DNA of 6,697 nucleotides from Alphaproteobacteria bacterium (lineage in GTDB: Bacteria; Pseudomonadota; Alphaproteobacteria; RS24), in the NCBI GenBank assembly GCA_029248825.1, contig JAQWIP010000091.1, positions 1-6,697 on the forward strand, in the 5' to 3' direction. Shown piece by piece: positions 1 to 4,481 of the stretch. The position numbers and the translations under genes are program-made. Numbering within the stretch: position 1 is the first letter of the stretch; every line of letters begins with the position of its first letter. Below the pieces are notes generated by a model that was given only the letters and a program-made list of their open reading frames with translations, searched no databases and had not been told where the DNA came from.

Positions 1-140
1 CGCCCGTTTTGCTCGATGATGGCCACCACAGATGGCTCGTTCAAAACAATGCCACGCCCTTTTACGTAAACCAGCGTATTGGCGGTTCCAAGGTCAATGG
101 CCATGTCGGCAGAGAACATCGCAAGCAGCATATTTAACAT
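1..140 (-). CDS. mreB: Rod shape-determining actin homologue MreB, N-terminal part
   Basis: The first 46 codons of an MreB-type bacterial actin; the rest lies beyond the left edge. MreB forms membrane-bound ATP-dependent filaments that guide the cell-wall elongation machinery. Visible directly are the phosphate-1 nucleotide loop DLGTANT (residues 16-22), followed by the conserved VYVKGRGIVLNEPSVVAI segment. The first residues (MLNMLLAMF) are hydrophobic, as in MreB proteins that insert an N-terminal helix in the membrane. The start at 140 is supported by a Shine-Dalgarno GAGAGGA seven bases upstream; later in-frame ATGs at residues 4, 8 and 13 are possible but poorly placed. The gene begins 26 bases after the leuA stop with no terminator between, so it may be partly co-transcribed with leuA. 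mreC and mreD would be expected further left (inference). Confidence 0.95.
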   Translation of the reverse strand, partial: MLNMLLAMFSADMAIDLGTANTLVYVKGRGIVLNEPSVVAIIEQNG

Positions 141-166
141 CGTGTATTCCTCTCAAAGAGCCCCAG

Positions 167-1735
167 TTAGGCAGTTAGACTATCTGGTGCCTGTTTTTCT
201 CGTTTAATCAACAATTTATTCAAAGCACTAATATACGCCCGCGCCGAGGCCACCATAGTATCGGTATCGGCCGCGCGGCCAATAACGGTTTTTCCGCTCT
301 CTTCCAAACGCACGCTGACTTCGGCTTGCGCATCTGTGCCTTGCGTCACCGCATGGACTTGATAGAGCTGCAAATCCGCTTCATGCGGGAACAAAGCTTT
401 AATCGCATTGAACGTCGCATCGACGGGGCCATCGCCCGTGCTTTCGACCTCGGTTTCTTTGCCATCGATATCGAGCTTCAAGGTCGCCGCTTGCGGCCCA
501 TGCGAGCCCGCCAACACGCGCAAGGACACCAGCTTAATCCGGTCGATGCCCTTGGCAACCTCATCATCAATCAAGGCGATAATATCATCGTCAAAAACAT
601 GTTTTTTGCGGTCGGCCAATTCTTTGAAGCGCACGAAAGCCTCTTGCAATTGGTTGTCGCCTAATTGATAGCCAAGATTGTTAATCTTATCGCGAAACGC
701 ATGGCGACCCGAATGCTTGCCCATCACCAAGGAGGTTTGGGAAATACCGACACTCTCGGGCGTCATAATTTCATAGGTCTGATTGTTCTTCAACATGCCG
801 TCTTGGTGGATGCCGCTCTCGTGTGCGAAAGCATTTTGGCCGACAATCGCCTTATTATACTGCACTGGAAACGCCGTCACGGAGGAAACCAATTTGGAGG
901 CACGAGACAGCATTTGCGTCTCAATTTGGCTCCATTGTGGCATCAAGTCATTGCGCACGTTCAGCGCCATGACAATCTCTTCCAAGGCGGCATTGCCCGC
1001 GCGTTCGCCCAGCCCATTGATGGTGCATTCGATTTGGCGAGCGCCCGCGCGAACGCCCGCCAAAGAATTGGCAACCGCCAGCCCCAAATCATTATGGCAA
1101 TGGGTGGAGATAATCGCTTTGTCGATATTCGGCACGCGCTCGCGCAACATGGTAATCATCTCGAAATATTCCTGCGGCATTGTATAGCCCACCGTGTCGG
1201 GAATATTAATCGTCGTTGCGCCCGCGCGAATGGCGGTCTCTACCGTGGCGCACAAAAAGTCGTGGTCGGTGCGGGTCGCATCTTCGGGCGACCATTCCAC
1301 ATTATCGGTATGGTCGCGCGCGCGCGTCACGGAAGCGGCAACCGCTTCCATCACGTCTTCTGGCTCCATTTGCAACTTGTGCTTCATATGCACGGGGCTG
1401 GTGGAGATAAAGGTATGAATGCGCGGGTTTTTGGCGTGTTTCAACGCATCGGCCGCGCGGTCGATATCTTTCGCGCCAGCCCGCGCCAGCCCACAGACTT
1501 GCGCGTTTTTCACCAATTTGGCGACTTCGGATACGCTTTCAAAATCGCCATTGGAGGCAATCGGAAACCCAGCCTCGATGACATCCACGCCCATTGTGTC
1601 CAAGACTTCTGAGACTTGCAGTTTCTCTTCCAAAGTCATGGAGGCGCCCGGCGATTGCTCGCCATCGCGCAATGTGGTGTCGAAAATATAAATACGGTCG
1701 CTTTTGGCGCCTGTTTGTTTTGTTGTTTTGGTCAT
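167..1735 (-). CDS. leuA: 2-isopropylmalate synthase LeuA
   Basis: A 522-residue enzyme that condenses acetyl-CoA with 2-ketoisovalerate, the committed step of leucine synthesis in the cytoplasm. The catalytic TIM barrel shows DTTLRDGEQSPG (residues 19-30, metal-binding Asp and catalytic Arg), HTFIS (107-111), the metal-ligand HCHNDLG (212-218) and ECTINGLGERAGN (236-248). The subdomain motif GQNAFAHESGIHQDG is at 299-313. The C-terminal leucine-binding regulatory domain is complete (GDGPVDA at 434-440, DTDTMVASARAYISALN at 490-506), so leucine feedback inhibition is expected. Length is normal for the proteobacterial form. An ATG 45 bases earlier (1780) would give 537 residues, but it has no Shine-Dalgarno and adds a charged tail absent from the family; the ATG at 1735 has AAGGA seven bases upstream. 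The gene is preceded by a long structured leader and followed closely by mreB. Confidence 0.97.
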   Translation of the reverse strand: MTKTTKQTGAKSDRIYIFDTTLRDGEQSPGASMTLEEKLQVSEVLDTMGVDVIEAGFPIASNGDFESVSEVAKLVKNAQVCGLARAGAKDIDRAADALKHAKNPRIHTFISTSPVHMKHKLQMEPEDVMEAVAASVTRARDHTDNVEWSPEDATRTDHDFLCATVETAIRAGATTINIPDTVGYTMPQEYFEMITMLRERVPNIDKAIISTHCHNDLGLAVANSLAGVRAGARQIECTINGLGERAGNAALEEIVMALNVRNDLMPQWSQIETQMLSRASKLVSSVTAFPVQYNKAIVGQNAFAHESGIHQDGMLKNNQTYEIMTPESVGISQTSLVMGKHSGRHAFRDKINNLGYQLGDNQLQEAFVRFKELADRKKHVFDDDIIALIDDEVAKGIDRIKLVSLRVLAGSHGPQAATLKLDIDGKETEVESTGDGPVDATFNAIKALFPHEADLQLYQVHAVTQGTDAQAEVSVRLEESGKTVIGRAADTDTMVASARAYISALNKLLIKREKQAPDSLTA

Positions 1736-1740
1736 TTTCT

Positions 1741-1866
1741 CATCCTTCTCTTTGGGGCCTTGCCTGTCTTTTCTAGGCATTTGCCATTTTGTTTATCCCA
1801 ATTCACCCCCTGAGAACGCGCCGTGCATGGCCTGTCCGATCTCAGGGGCAGGTTAGGAGAAGGATG
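1741..1866 (-). promoter_or_regulatory. Candidate structured leuA leader RNA sequestering the ribosome binding site
   Basis: In the minus-strand transcript, CAUCCUUCUC (1866-1857) is perfectly complementary to GAGAAGGAUG (1750-1741), which contains the leuA Shine-Dalgarno. Nested inside are three more helices. P2 has nine pairs, CCCCUGAGA (1848-1840) with UCUCAGGGG (1815-1807). P3 has five pairs, UUGGG (1801-1797) with CCCAA (1756-1752). P4 inside P3 has five pairs, UGCCU (1779-1775) with AGGCA (1765-1761). P1, P2 and P3 therefore meet in a three-way junction with linkers of 8, 5 and 1 bases. Known translational riboswitches hide the Shine-Dalgarno in a similar way; that this one does so, and the ligand (leucine or a pathway metabolite would be logical), is inference. 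I do not recognise a T-box, SAM or other named class. No U run follows any of the stems. Confidence 0.45.
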
Positions 1867-2000
1867 GTCCGTAAATCGTTCGGCCGAGACAGCTTTTGGC
1901 TGCAAGCCGTTGGCGCGCGCAAATCCGCAGCCCGCCAAATGGCAGACCAGTCGCGAAATTTGTAAATCTGGCGTGAGCCATATTTATGCGCCTCTTTCAA

Positions 2001-2014
2001 ACCCCCATGGGGGT
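2001..2014. repeat. Perfect 14-bp palindrome upstream of leuA
   Basis: ACCCCCATGGGGGT reads the same on both strands. It sits 266-279 bases before the leuA start and just downstream of a possible leuA promoter. It is flanked by eight A on the plus strand (2018-2025), so neither direction gives a stem followed by a good T run; it does not look like an intrinsic terminator. An operator for a dimeric regulator, or a small leader hairpin, are the likelier readings (inference). Confidence 0.4.
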
Positions 2015-2024
2015 GGTAAAAAAA

Positions 2025-2053
2025 ACTATACTCAATGTGTATCCAAGCAAAAC
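2025..2053 (-). promoter_or_regulatory. Possible leuA promoter
   Basis: On the minus strand TATAGT (2030-2025) matches five of six positions of the -10 consensus. The hexamer 17 bases upstream, GTTTTG (2053-2048), is a poor -35. An overlapping alternative is TTGCCA (2064-2059) with a 17-base spacer to TACACA (2041-2036), with a better -35 and a poorer -10. Either would produce a leader of roughly 280-300 bases before leuA. This is a pattern match only. Confidence 0.25.
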
Positions 2054-2070
2054 AGCCATGGCAAGCACTT

Positions 2071-3000
2071 TCACATCTCGCGACCTGCCAAAGCCATCGC
2101 CTGTTCCGACACATGGTGGATGAGAAAATCCATCACCGCGCGAACATGCCCCAGCCGCGCCAAATCCGTGCGGGTCAGCAACCATAATTCCAAATTGCCA
2201 ACCAAGTCAGGGCCAAGCAGCGGCACTAAGCCCGTTTGTTGCCGCGCCATAAAACACGGCAAAGCCGCCACCGCCTCGCCGCCCAAAACCGCGTTCATTC
2301 GCGTGGCCACGCTGGAGGAGCGCATCACGACTTTGGCGTTTTTCTCGGCTCGTGACAGCCACCAAACCGGCCCCAAAGGGCGTTCTTCCTCGGAAAAAGC
2401 CACCACTTGATGACCCGATAAGTCGCCAGAGCTGGCGATTTCGCCATATGTCTGCACATAAGCAGGCGTTGCATAGACGCCATAAGCGACATCGCACAGC
2501 TTGCGCGCCAGCATATCGCCCTGCGTGGGGCGCGCGAGACGCAAAGCAATATCCACATCGCGCAGCACATTCATCACCCGTGGCGCGCCGCCGGGCCCCG
2601 ATAGGCTGGGGTCGGTGATGATATCCAGCGCAATATCGGGCGCATTTTGCAAAAACTGCGGCACCGCCGGGCCAATCAGCCCGCCAGCCACGACATCGCT
2701 GGCCGAAAGCCGCACAACCCCGCCATAAGCCCCTGAATTGGCTTGGAAATCTCTTTGTAACGAAGACAGGCTGGTATCCACCGGCTCCAACGATTGCAAG
2801 AGACGCGTGCCATCTTGCGTCAGCGTATAGCCGCTGCGCAGGCGCTCGAAAAGCCGCGCCTCAAGCGCCGCCTCCAAATTGCCAATGCGGCGCAACACCG
2901 TGGTGGTGTTGACGGTTAACTCGCGCGCGGCCGCCGACAGACTGCCGGCCGCAGCCACCGCGAGAAAAAACCGTAAATCATCCCAATCAAGATCTTTCAT
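2071..3000 (-). CDS. LysR-type transcriptional regulator
   Basis: A 309-residue DNA-binding regulator of normal family length. The N-terminal winged helix-turn-helix covers about residues 5-65 (DLRFFLAVAAAGSLSAAARE, then the recognition helix around NTTTVLRRIGNLE, then LFERLRSGYTLTQDG in the wing). A linker helix follows, and from about residue 90 a two-lobed periplasmic-binding-like effector domain starts with GVVRLSASDVVAG. The ligand cannot be read from sequence. The start at 3000 is the canonical LysR start but has no Shine-Dalgarno; a short or absent 5' leader is possible. It lies 76 bases after doxX and directly upstream of leuA on the same strand. It might control itself, doxX or leuA. 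LysR proteins do sit beside leu or ilv genes in other bacteria (LeuO, IlvY), but nothing in this sequence identifies it as one of those. Confidence 0.93.
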   Translation of the reverse strand: MKDLDWDDLRFFLAVAAAGSLSAAARELTVNTTTVLRRIGNLEAALEARLFERLRSGYTLTQDGTRLLQSLEPVDTSLSSLQRDFQANSGAYGGVVRLSASDVVAGGLIGPAVPQFLQNAPDIALDIITDPSLSGPGGAPRVMNVLRDVDIALRLARPTQGDMLARKLCDVAYGVYATPAYVQTYGEIASSGDLSGHQVVAFSEEERPLGPVWWLSRAEKNAKVVMRSSSVATRMNAVLGGEAVAALPCFMARQQTGLVPLLGPDLVGNLELWLLTRTDLARLGHVRAVMDFLIHHVSEQAMALAGREM

Positions 3001-3017
3001 AATCGCAATAGCTTAGC

Positions 3018-3046
3018 TGCAAATATGCACAATTGCAATTTTGCAA
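3018..3046. promoter_or_regulatory. TGCA-rich palindromic cluster before lysR, probable autoregulatory site
   Basis: Just before the lysR start there are TGCAAATATGCA (3018-3029), the perfect palindrome AATTGCAATT (3031-3040) and TTGCAA (3041-3046). These repeated half-sites are AT-rich with spacing near one helical turn, which resembles a LysR-type binding region. A possible minus-strand promoter overlaps them: TTGCAA (3038-3033), a 17-base spacer, then TAAGCT (3015-3010). That would place the transcript start within a few bases of the ATG. The element matches are weak; autoregulation is inference from the family's habits. Confidence 0.4.
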
Positions 3047-3059
3047 CTTTAGCTTTGCG

Positions 3060-3076
3060 AAAACTCGGCGAACCGA
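3060..3076 (-). terminator. Possible short terminator after doxX
   Basis: Immediately after the doxX stop, the minus strand reads TCGG-TTCG-CCGA (3076-3065), a four-pair stem with a UUCG loop, followed by GTTTT (3064-3060). The stem is short and the T run has only four bases, so termination would be partial at best. Confidence 0.3.
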
Positions 3077-3559
3077 TTAGCGCTTGCGGTCCATCTCCAG
3101 CCAACTATCGAGAGACAAGCGCCCCGCGCCTTTGACTAAGAGAACCGACAGCACAAACACCCAAAGCAGACGTTGGTCTAAGATGAGCGAGTCCGCGCCT
3201 CGGTCGAACCAGGCGCCAATGGTGGCGGCGTCGACACCATGCCCCCAAATATCGGTCAGCGATTGCACGAAAATAAAGCCAATCATCGCCAAGGCCGCGC
3301 CTCGGGTGAACAGGCCGATGAGCAAGAGCGCCGGCAAAATAAATTCGGCCCAACTGCCGAGCAGAACAATCGGCGTGAAAAATATAGAAATCGCCTCTGG
3401 ATCATAGTCCGCCGCTTCCGTGACGCTGGGGAGAATTTGGTAATAGGCGCCAATCGTTGGGCTGAAAACCCCCTCTAATTTGGTCATGGCCGAGGCCCAA
3501 TAATAGCCCGCCAGCACGGCGCCAAACGTAAATCGAGCTGGAGACCCATGAACGCACAT
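3077..3559 (-). CDS. DoxX-family integral membrane protein, apparently lacking its usual N-terminus
   Basis: A 160-residue protein with four hydrophobic spans, about residues 9-24, 60-84, 87-103 and 130-146. The segments YYWASAMTKL, GSWAEFILPALLLIGLFTR, MIGFIFVQSLTDIWGHG, GAWFDRG and LILDQRLLWVFVL are those of the DoxX group found in many alphaproteobacteria. The molecular role of this group is not well defined. Relatives as I recall them carry some 20-30 more residues before the first span. Here only MCVHGSP precedes it, a stop codon lies two codons before the ATG, and there is no Shine-Dalgarno. This suggests a 5' truncation or an adopted start. It begins 50 bases from a divergent small plus-strand frame and is followed by lysR. 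It may still be translated, or it may be a decaying gene. Confidence 0.75.
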   Translation of the reverse strand: MCVHGSPARFTFGAVLAGYYWASAMTKLEGVFSPTIGAYYQILPSVTEAADYDPEAISIFFTPIVLLGSWAEFILPALLLIGLFTRGAALAMIGFIFVQSLTDIWGHGVDAATIGAWFDRGADSLILDQRLLWVFVLSVLLVKGAGRLSLDSWLEMDRKR

Positions 3560-3567
3560 TGGTCAAT

Positions 3568-3593
3568 TTGCAGTTAGAGCGCAGTCGTATAAA
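3568..3593 (+). promoter_or_regulatory. Possible promoter for the small plus-strand gene
   Basis: TATAAA at 3588-3593 is a good -10 hexamer. TTGCAG at 3568-3573 is the nearest -35-like hexamer, but the spacer is only 14 bases. Transcription would start near 3600, about ten bases before the ATG at 3610. The element lies in the 50-base gap between this frame and the divergent doxX. Confidence 0.22.
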
Positions 3594-3609
3594 TCGGACA
3601 AACATCAAC

Positions 3610-3747
3610 ATGGGCATCGCAGGGTCATTTCTGCTCGTGCCACTGTTCTTTATTAATGTCAGCGATGCGCCAGAAGTGGAGCAATATGCGATTTCAGGAC
3701 GCATGAACAAGCTAAACGATTTGTCCGCTGCGAAAAAGTGTAACTAG
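3610..3747 (+). CDS. Small predicted membrane-anchored peptide, 45 residues
   Basis: I do not recognise this protein. It has a hydrophobic stretch right after the start (residues 2-16, with LLVPLFF), then a polar, helix-prone tail of about 28 residues ending in Lys-Lys-Cys-Asn. This pattern fits a single-span inner membrane peptide with the tail outside, or an uncleaved signal anchor. Support for a real gene is positional: a good intrinsic terminator begins 26 bases after the stop in the right direction, no other plus-strand gene could use it, and a TATAAA lies 16 bases before the ATG. Against it: there is no Shine-Dalgarno. An in-frame TTG at 3559 would give 62 residues but overlaps the doxX start. 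It could also be the surviving end of a larger gene broken by the event that shortened doxX. Confidence 0.4.
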   Translation: MGIAGSFLLVPLFFINVSDAPEVEQYAISGRMNKLNDLSAAKKCN

Positions 3748-3772
3748 CAGCAAGGCAAAATAACAATAGGTT

Positions 3773-3833
3773 AAAGGCAGTCTGCGCGTCTTCTAGACGA
3801 AAACCCGCGACTGCCTTTTCTTCGCCCTTTTTT
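3773..3833 (+). terminator. Intrinsic terminator after the small plus-strand gene
   Basis: AAAGGCAGTC (3773-3782) pairs perfectly with GACTGCCTTT (3809-3818). Across a one-base bulge the stem continues as GCG/CGC (3784-3786 with 3806-3808), and an inner hairpin CGTCT-TCT-AGACG sits at 3787-3799. The stem runs into TTTT (3816-3819), TCTT and then six T (3828-3833). In the opposite direction the stem is followed by a mixed sequence, so it works for plus-strand transcripts and insulates the lipoprotein gene behind it. Confidence 0.75.
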
Positions 3834-3849
3834 GTGCTTAAGATGCGGA

Positions 3850-3877
3850 TAAGGCAATCGACCCCTTAGAATAAGGA
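3850..3877 (+). promoter_or_regulatory. Possible two-state hairpin over the lipoprotein ribosome binding site
   Basis: The direct repeat TAAGG occurs at 3850-3854 and 3872-3876, with its complement CCTTA (3864-3868) between. CCTTA can pair with the second copy, which is the Shine-Dalgarno AAGGA (3873-3877) seven bases before the ATG, across a three-base GAA loop. Or it can pair with the first copy across a nine-base loop, freeing the Shine-Dalgarno. Each stem is only five pairs. A switch or thermosensor is speculation; it may be chance. Confidence 0.25.
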
Positions 3878-3884
3878 AAAGCCC

Positions 3885-4421
3885 ATGCTCCGTCGTCTCT
3901 CCATCAGCAGTTTTGTTTTACTGGCCGCCTGCGCCACGCCTGGCGAAGAGAATAAGGCTGGCTCGTTTTCCGCCGGACAAGTGAACCAACGCCAGCAAGT
4001 CAAAATCGTCTCTATAGTCTCCGTCCAAACGGCCAAAGTTAGCGTCTCTAATCGGCGCAACCAAAGCATCGCCGCTGGTGTGGGCGCTGTCGTCGGCGGG
4101 GTTTTGGGCGCCGCCATTGGGGACAATAGCGGGCGCTCCTCCGGCGGCGGAACCCTTGGCGTTATCGTCGGGTCAGAAGCGGGACGCCTTGGCCAAGGCG
4201 CCACCAAATTAATCGACGGCGTGCAAATCATCTATCGCGATGGCCAAGATATTCTGTCTTCCGCCCAAGTTGCGCGGCCTTGCGATTATGCGCTCGGCAA
4301 TGCCCTCATGACTTTCGTCGGCCAAACCGAAACCCGCATTCAATCCAACCATGGCTGCGTGAAAGGCCAAGAAAACCAAGTTGGAAAAACTAGCACCCTG
4401 CAGGGCATCGACTTAAACTAG
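3885..4421 (+). CDS. Outer-membrane lipoprotein with glycine-zipper domain, SlyB / 17-kDa antigen type
   Basis: A 178-residue lipoprotein. The signal peptide has Arg-Arg at 3-4, a hydrophobic core and the lipobox LAAC with the lipidated Cys16. Position +2 is Ala, so sorting to the outer membrane is expected. Residues 62-104 form a glycine zipper (repeated GxxxG spacing, AAGVGAVVGGVLGAAIGD, then a second Gly-rich strand GGGTLGVIVGSEAGRLG) typical of the 17-kDa surface antigen / SlyB group, which is linked to envelope integrity. The tail resembles the SlyB C-terminal domain (VQIIYRDGQDI at 113-123) and then carries extra sequence with Cys133 and Cys158, which could form a disulfide in the periplasm (inference). 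The start has AAGGA seven bases upstream. It is a single-gene unit between two terminators, convergent with ilvC. The exact subfamily is less sure than the lipoprotein and zipper assignment. Confidence 0.85.
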   Translation: MLRRLSISSFVLLAACATPGEENKAGSFSAGQVNQRQQVKIVSIVSVQTAKVSVSNRRNQSIAAGVGAVVGGVLGAAIGDNSGRSSGGGTLGVIVGSEAGRLGQGATKLIDGVQIIYRDGQDILSSAQVARPCDYALGNALMTFVGQTETRIQSNHGCVKGQENQVGKTSTLQGIDLN

Positions 4422-4429
4422 AAACAAAA

Positions 4430-4460
4430 AGGGCGGCACTCGTTTTCACGAGGCCGCCCT
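4430..4460. terminator. Bidirectional intrinsic terminator between the lipoprotein gene and ilvC
   Basis: AGGGCGGC (4430-4437) pairs with GCCGCCCT (4453-4460). Across one bulged A the stem continues as CTCGT/ACGAG (4439-4443 with 4448-4452) around a TTTC loop. On the minus strand the stem is followed by TTTT and GTTTC, a good terminator for the ilv operon whose last stop is 22 bases upstream. On the plus strand it is followed by ATTTCTT, so it probably also ends the lipoprotein transcript. Confidence 0.85.
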
Positions 4461-4481
4461 ATTTCTTGTCTCAAATCAGCT

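Larger units (their letters stand above)
1736..2070. other. Gene-free region between lysR and leuA
   Basis: There are 335 bases between the lysR stop and the leuA start, and no convincing gene on either strand. Short open frames here lack ribosome binding sites and family features. The region holds a possible leuA promoter, a perfect 14-bp palindrome (2001-2014) and, nearest leuA, a set of nested inverted repeats that includes the leuA ribosome binding site. I see no hairpin followed by a T run in the minus direction, so neither a terminator for lysR nor a classical transcription attenuator for leuA is evident. A run of eight T on the minus strand (2025-2018) follows only a weak four-pair stem. 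Confidence 0.7.

Noticed and set aside
665..1612. A 315-codon open frame on the plus strand, antisense to leuA
   Set aside because: leuA has all catalytic motifs on the other strand, and the antisense translation has the His/Arg-rich look of a GC-driven shadow with no domain. Other long plus-strand frames within leuA and ilvC are rejected for the same reason.
1736..1780. Longer LeuA starting at ATG 1780
   Set aside because: There is no Shine-Dalgarno before it, and the extra 15 residues are a Lys/Arg-rich tail that the family does not have; ATG 1735 has a strong site.
1732..1938. A 68-codon minus-strand frame overlapping the leuA start
   Set aside because: No ribosome binding site, no recognisable features, and it covers the structured leader; a non-coding leader explains the sequence better.
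2001..2030. Palindrome plus A8/T8 tract as a lysR terminator
   Set aside because: On the minus strand the T run comes before the palindrome, not after it, and on the plus strand the palindrome is followed by A, so the order is wrong for an intrinsic terminator both ways.
1823..2410. A 195-codon plus-strand frame across the gap and the end of lysR
   Set aside because: It runs antisense through the lysR effector domain, has no domain and no ribosome binding site.
3402..3710. A 102-codon minus-strand frame overlapping the doxX start, considered as the missing N-terminus by frameshift
   Set aside because: Its translation upstream of doxX does not resemble the DoxX N-terminus, so a simple frameshift does not restore the protein.
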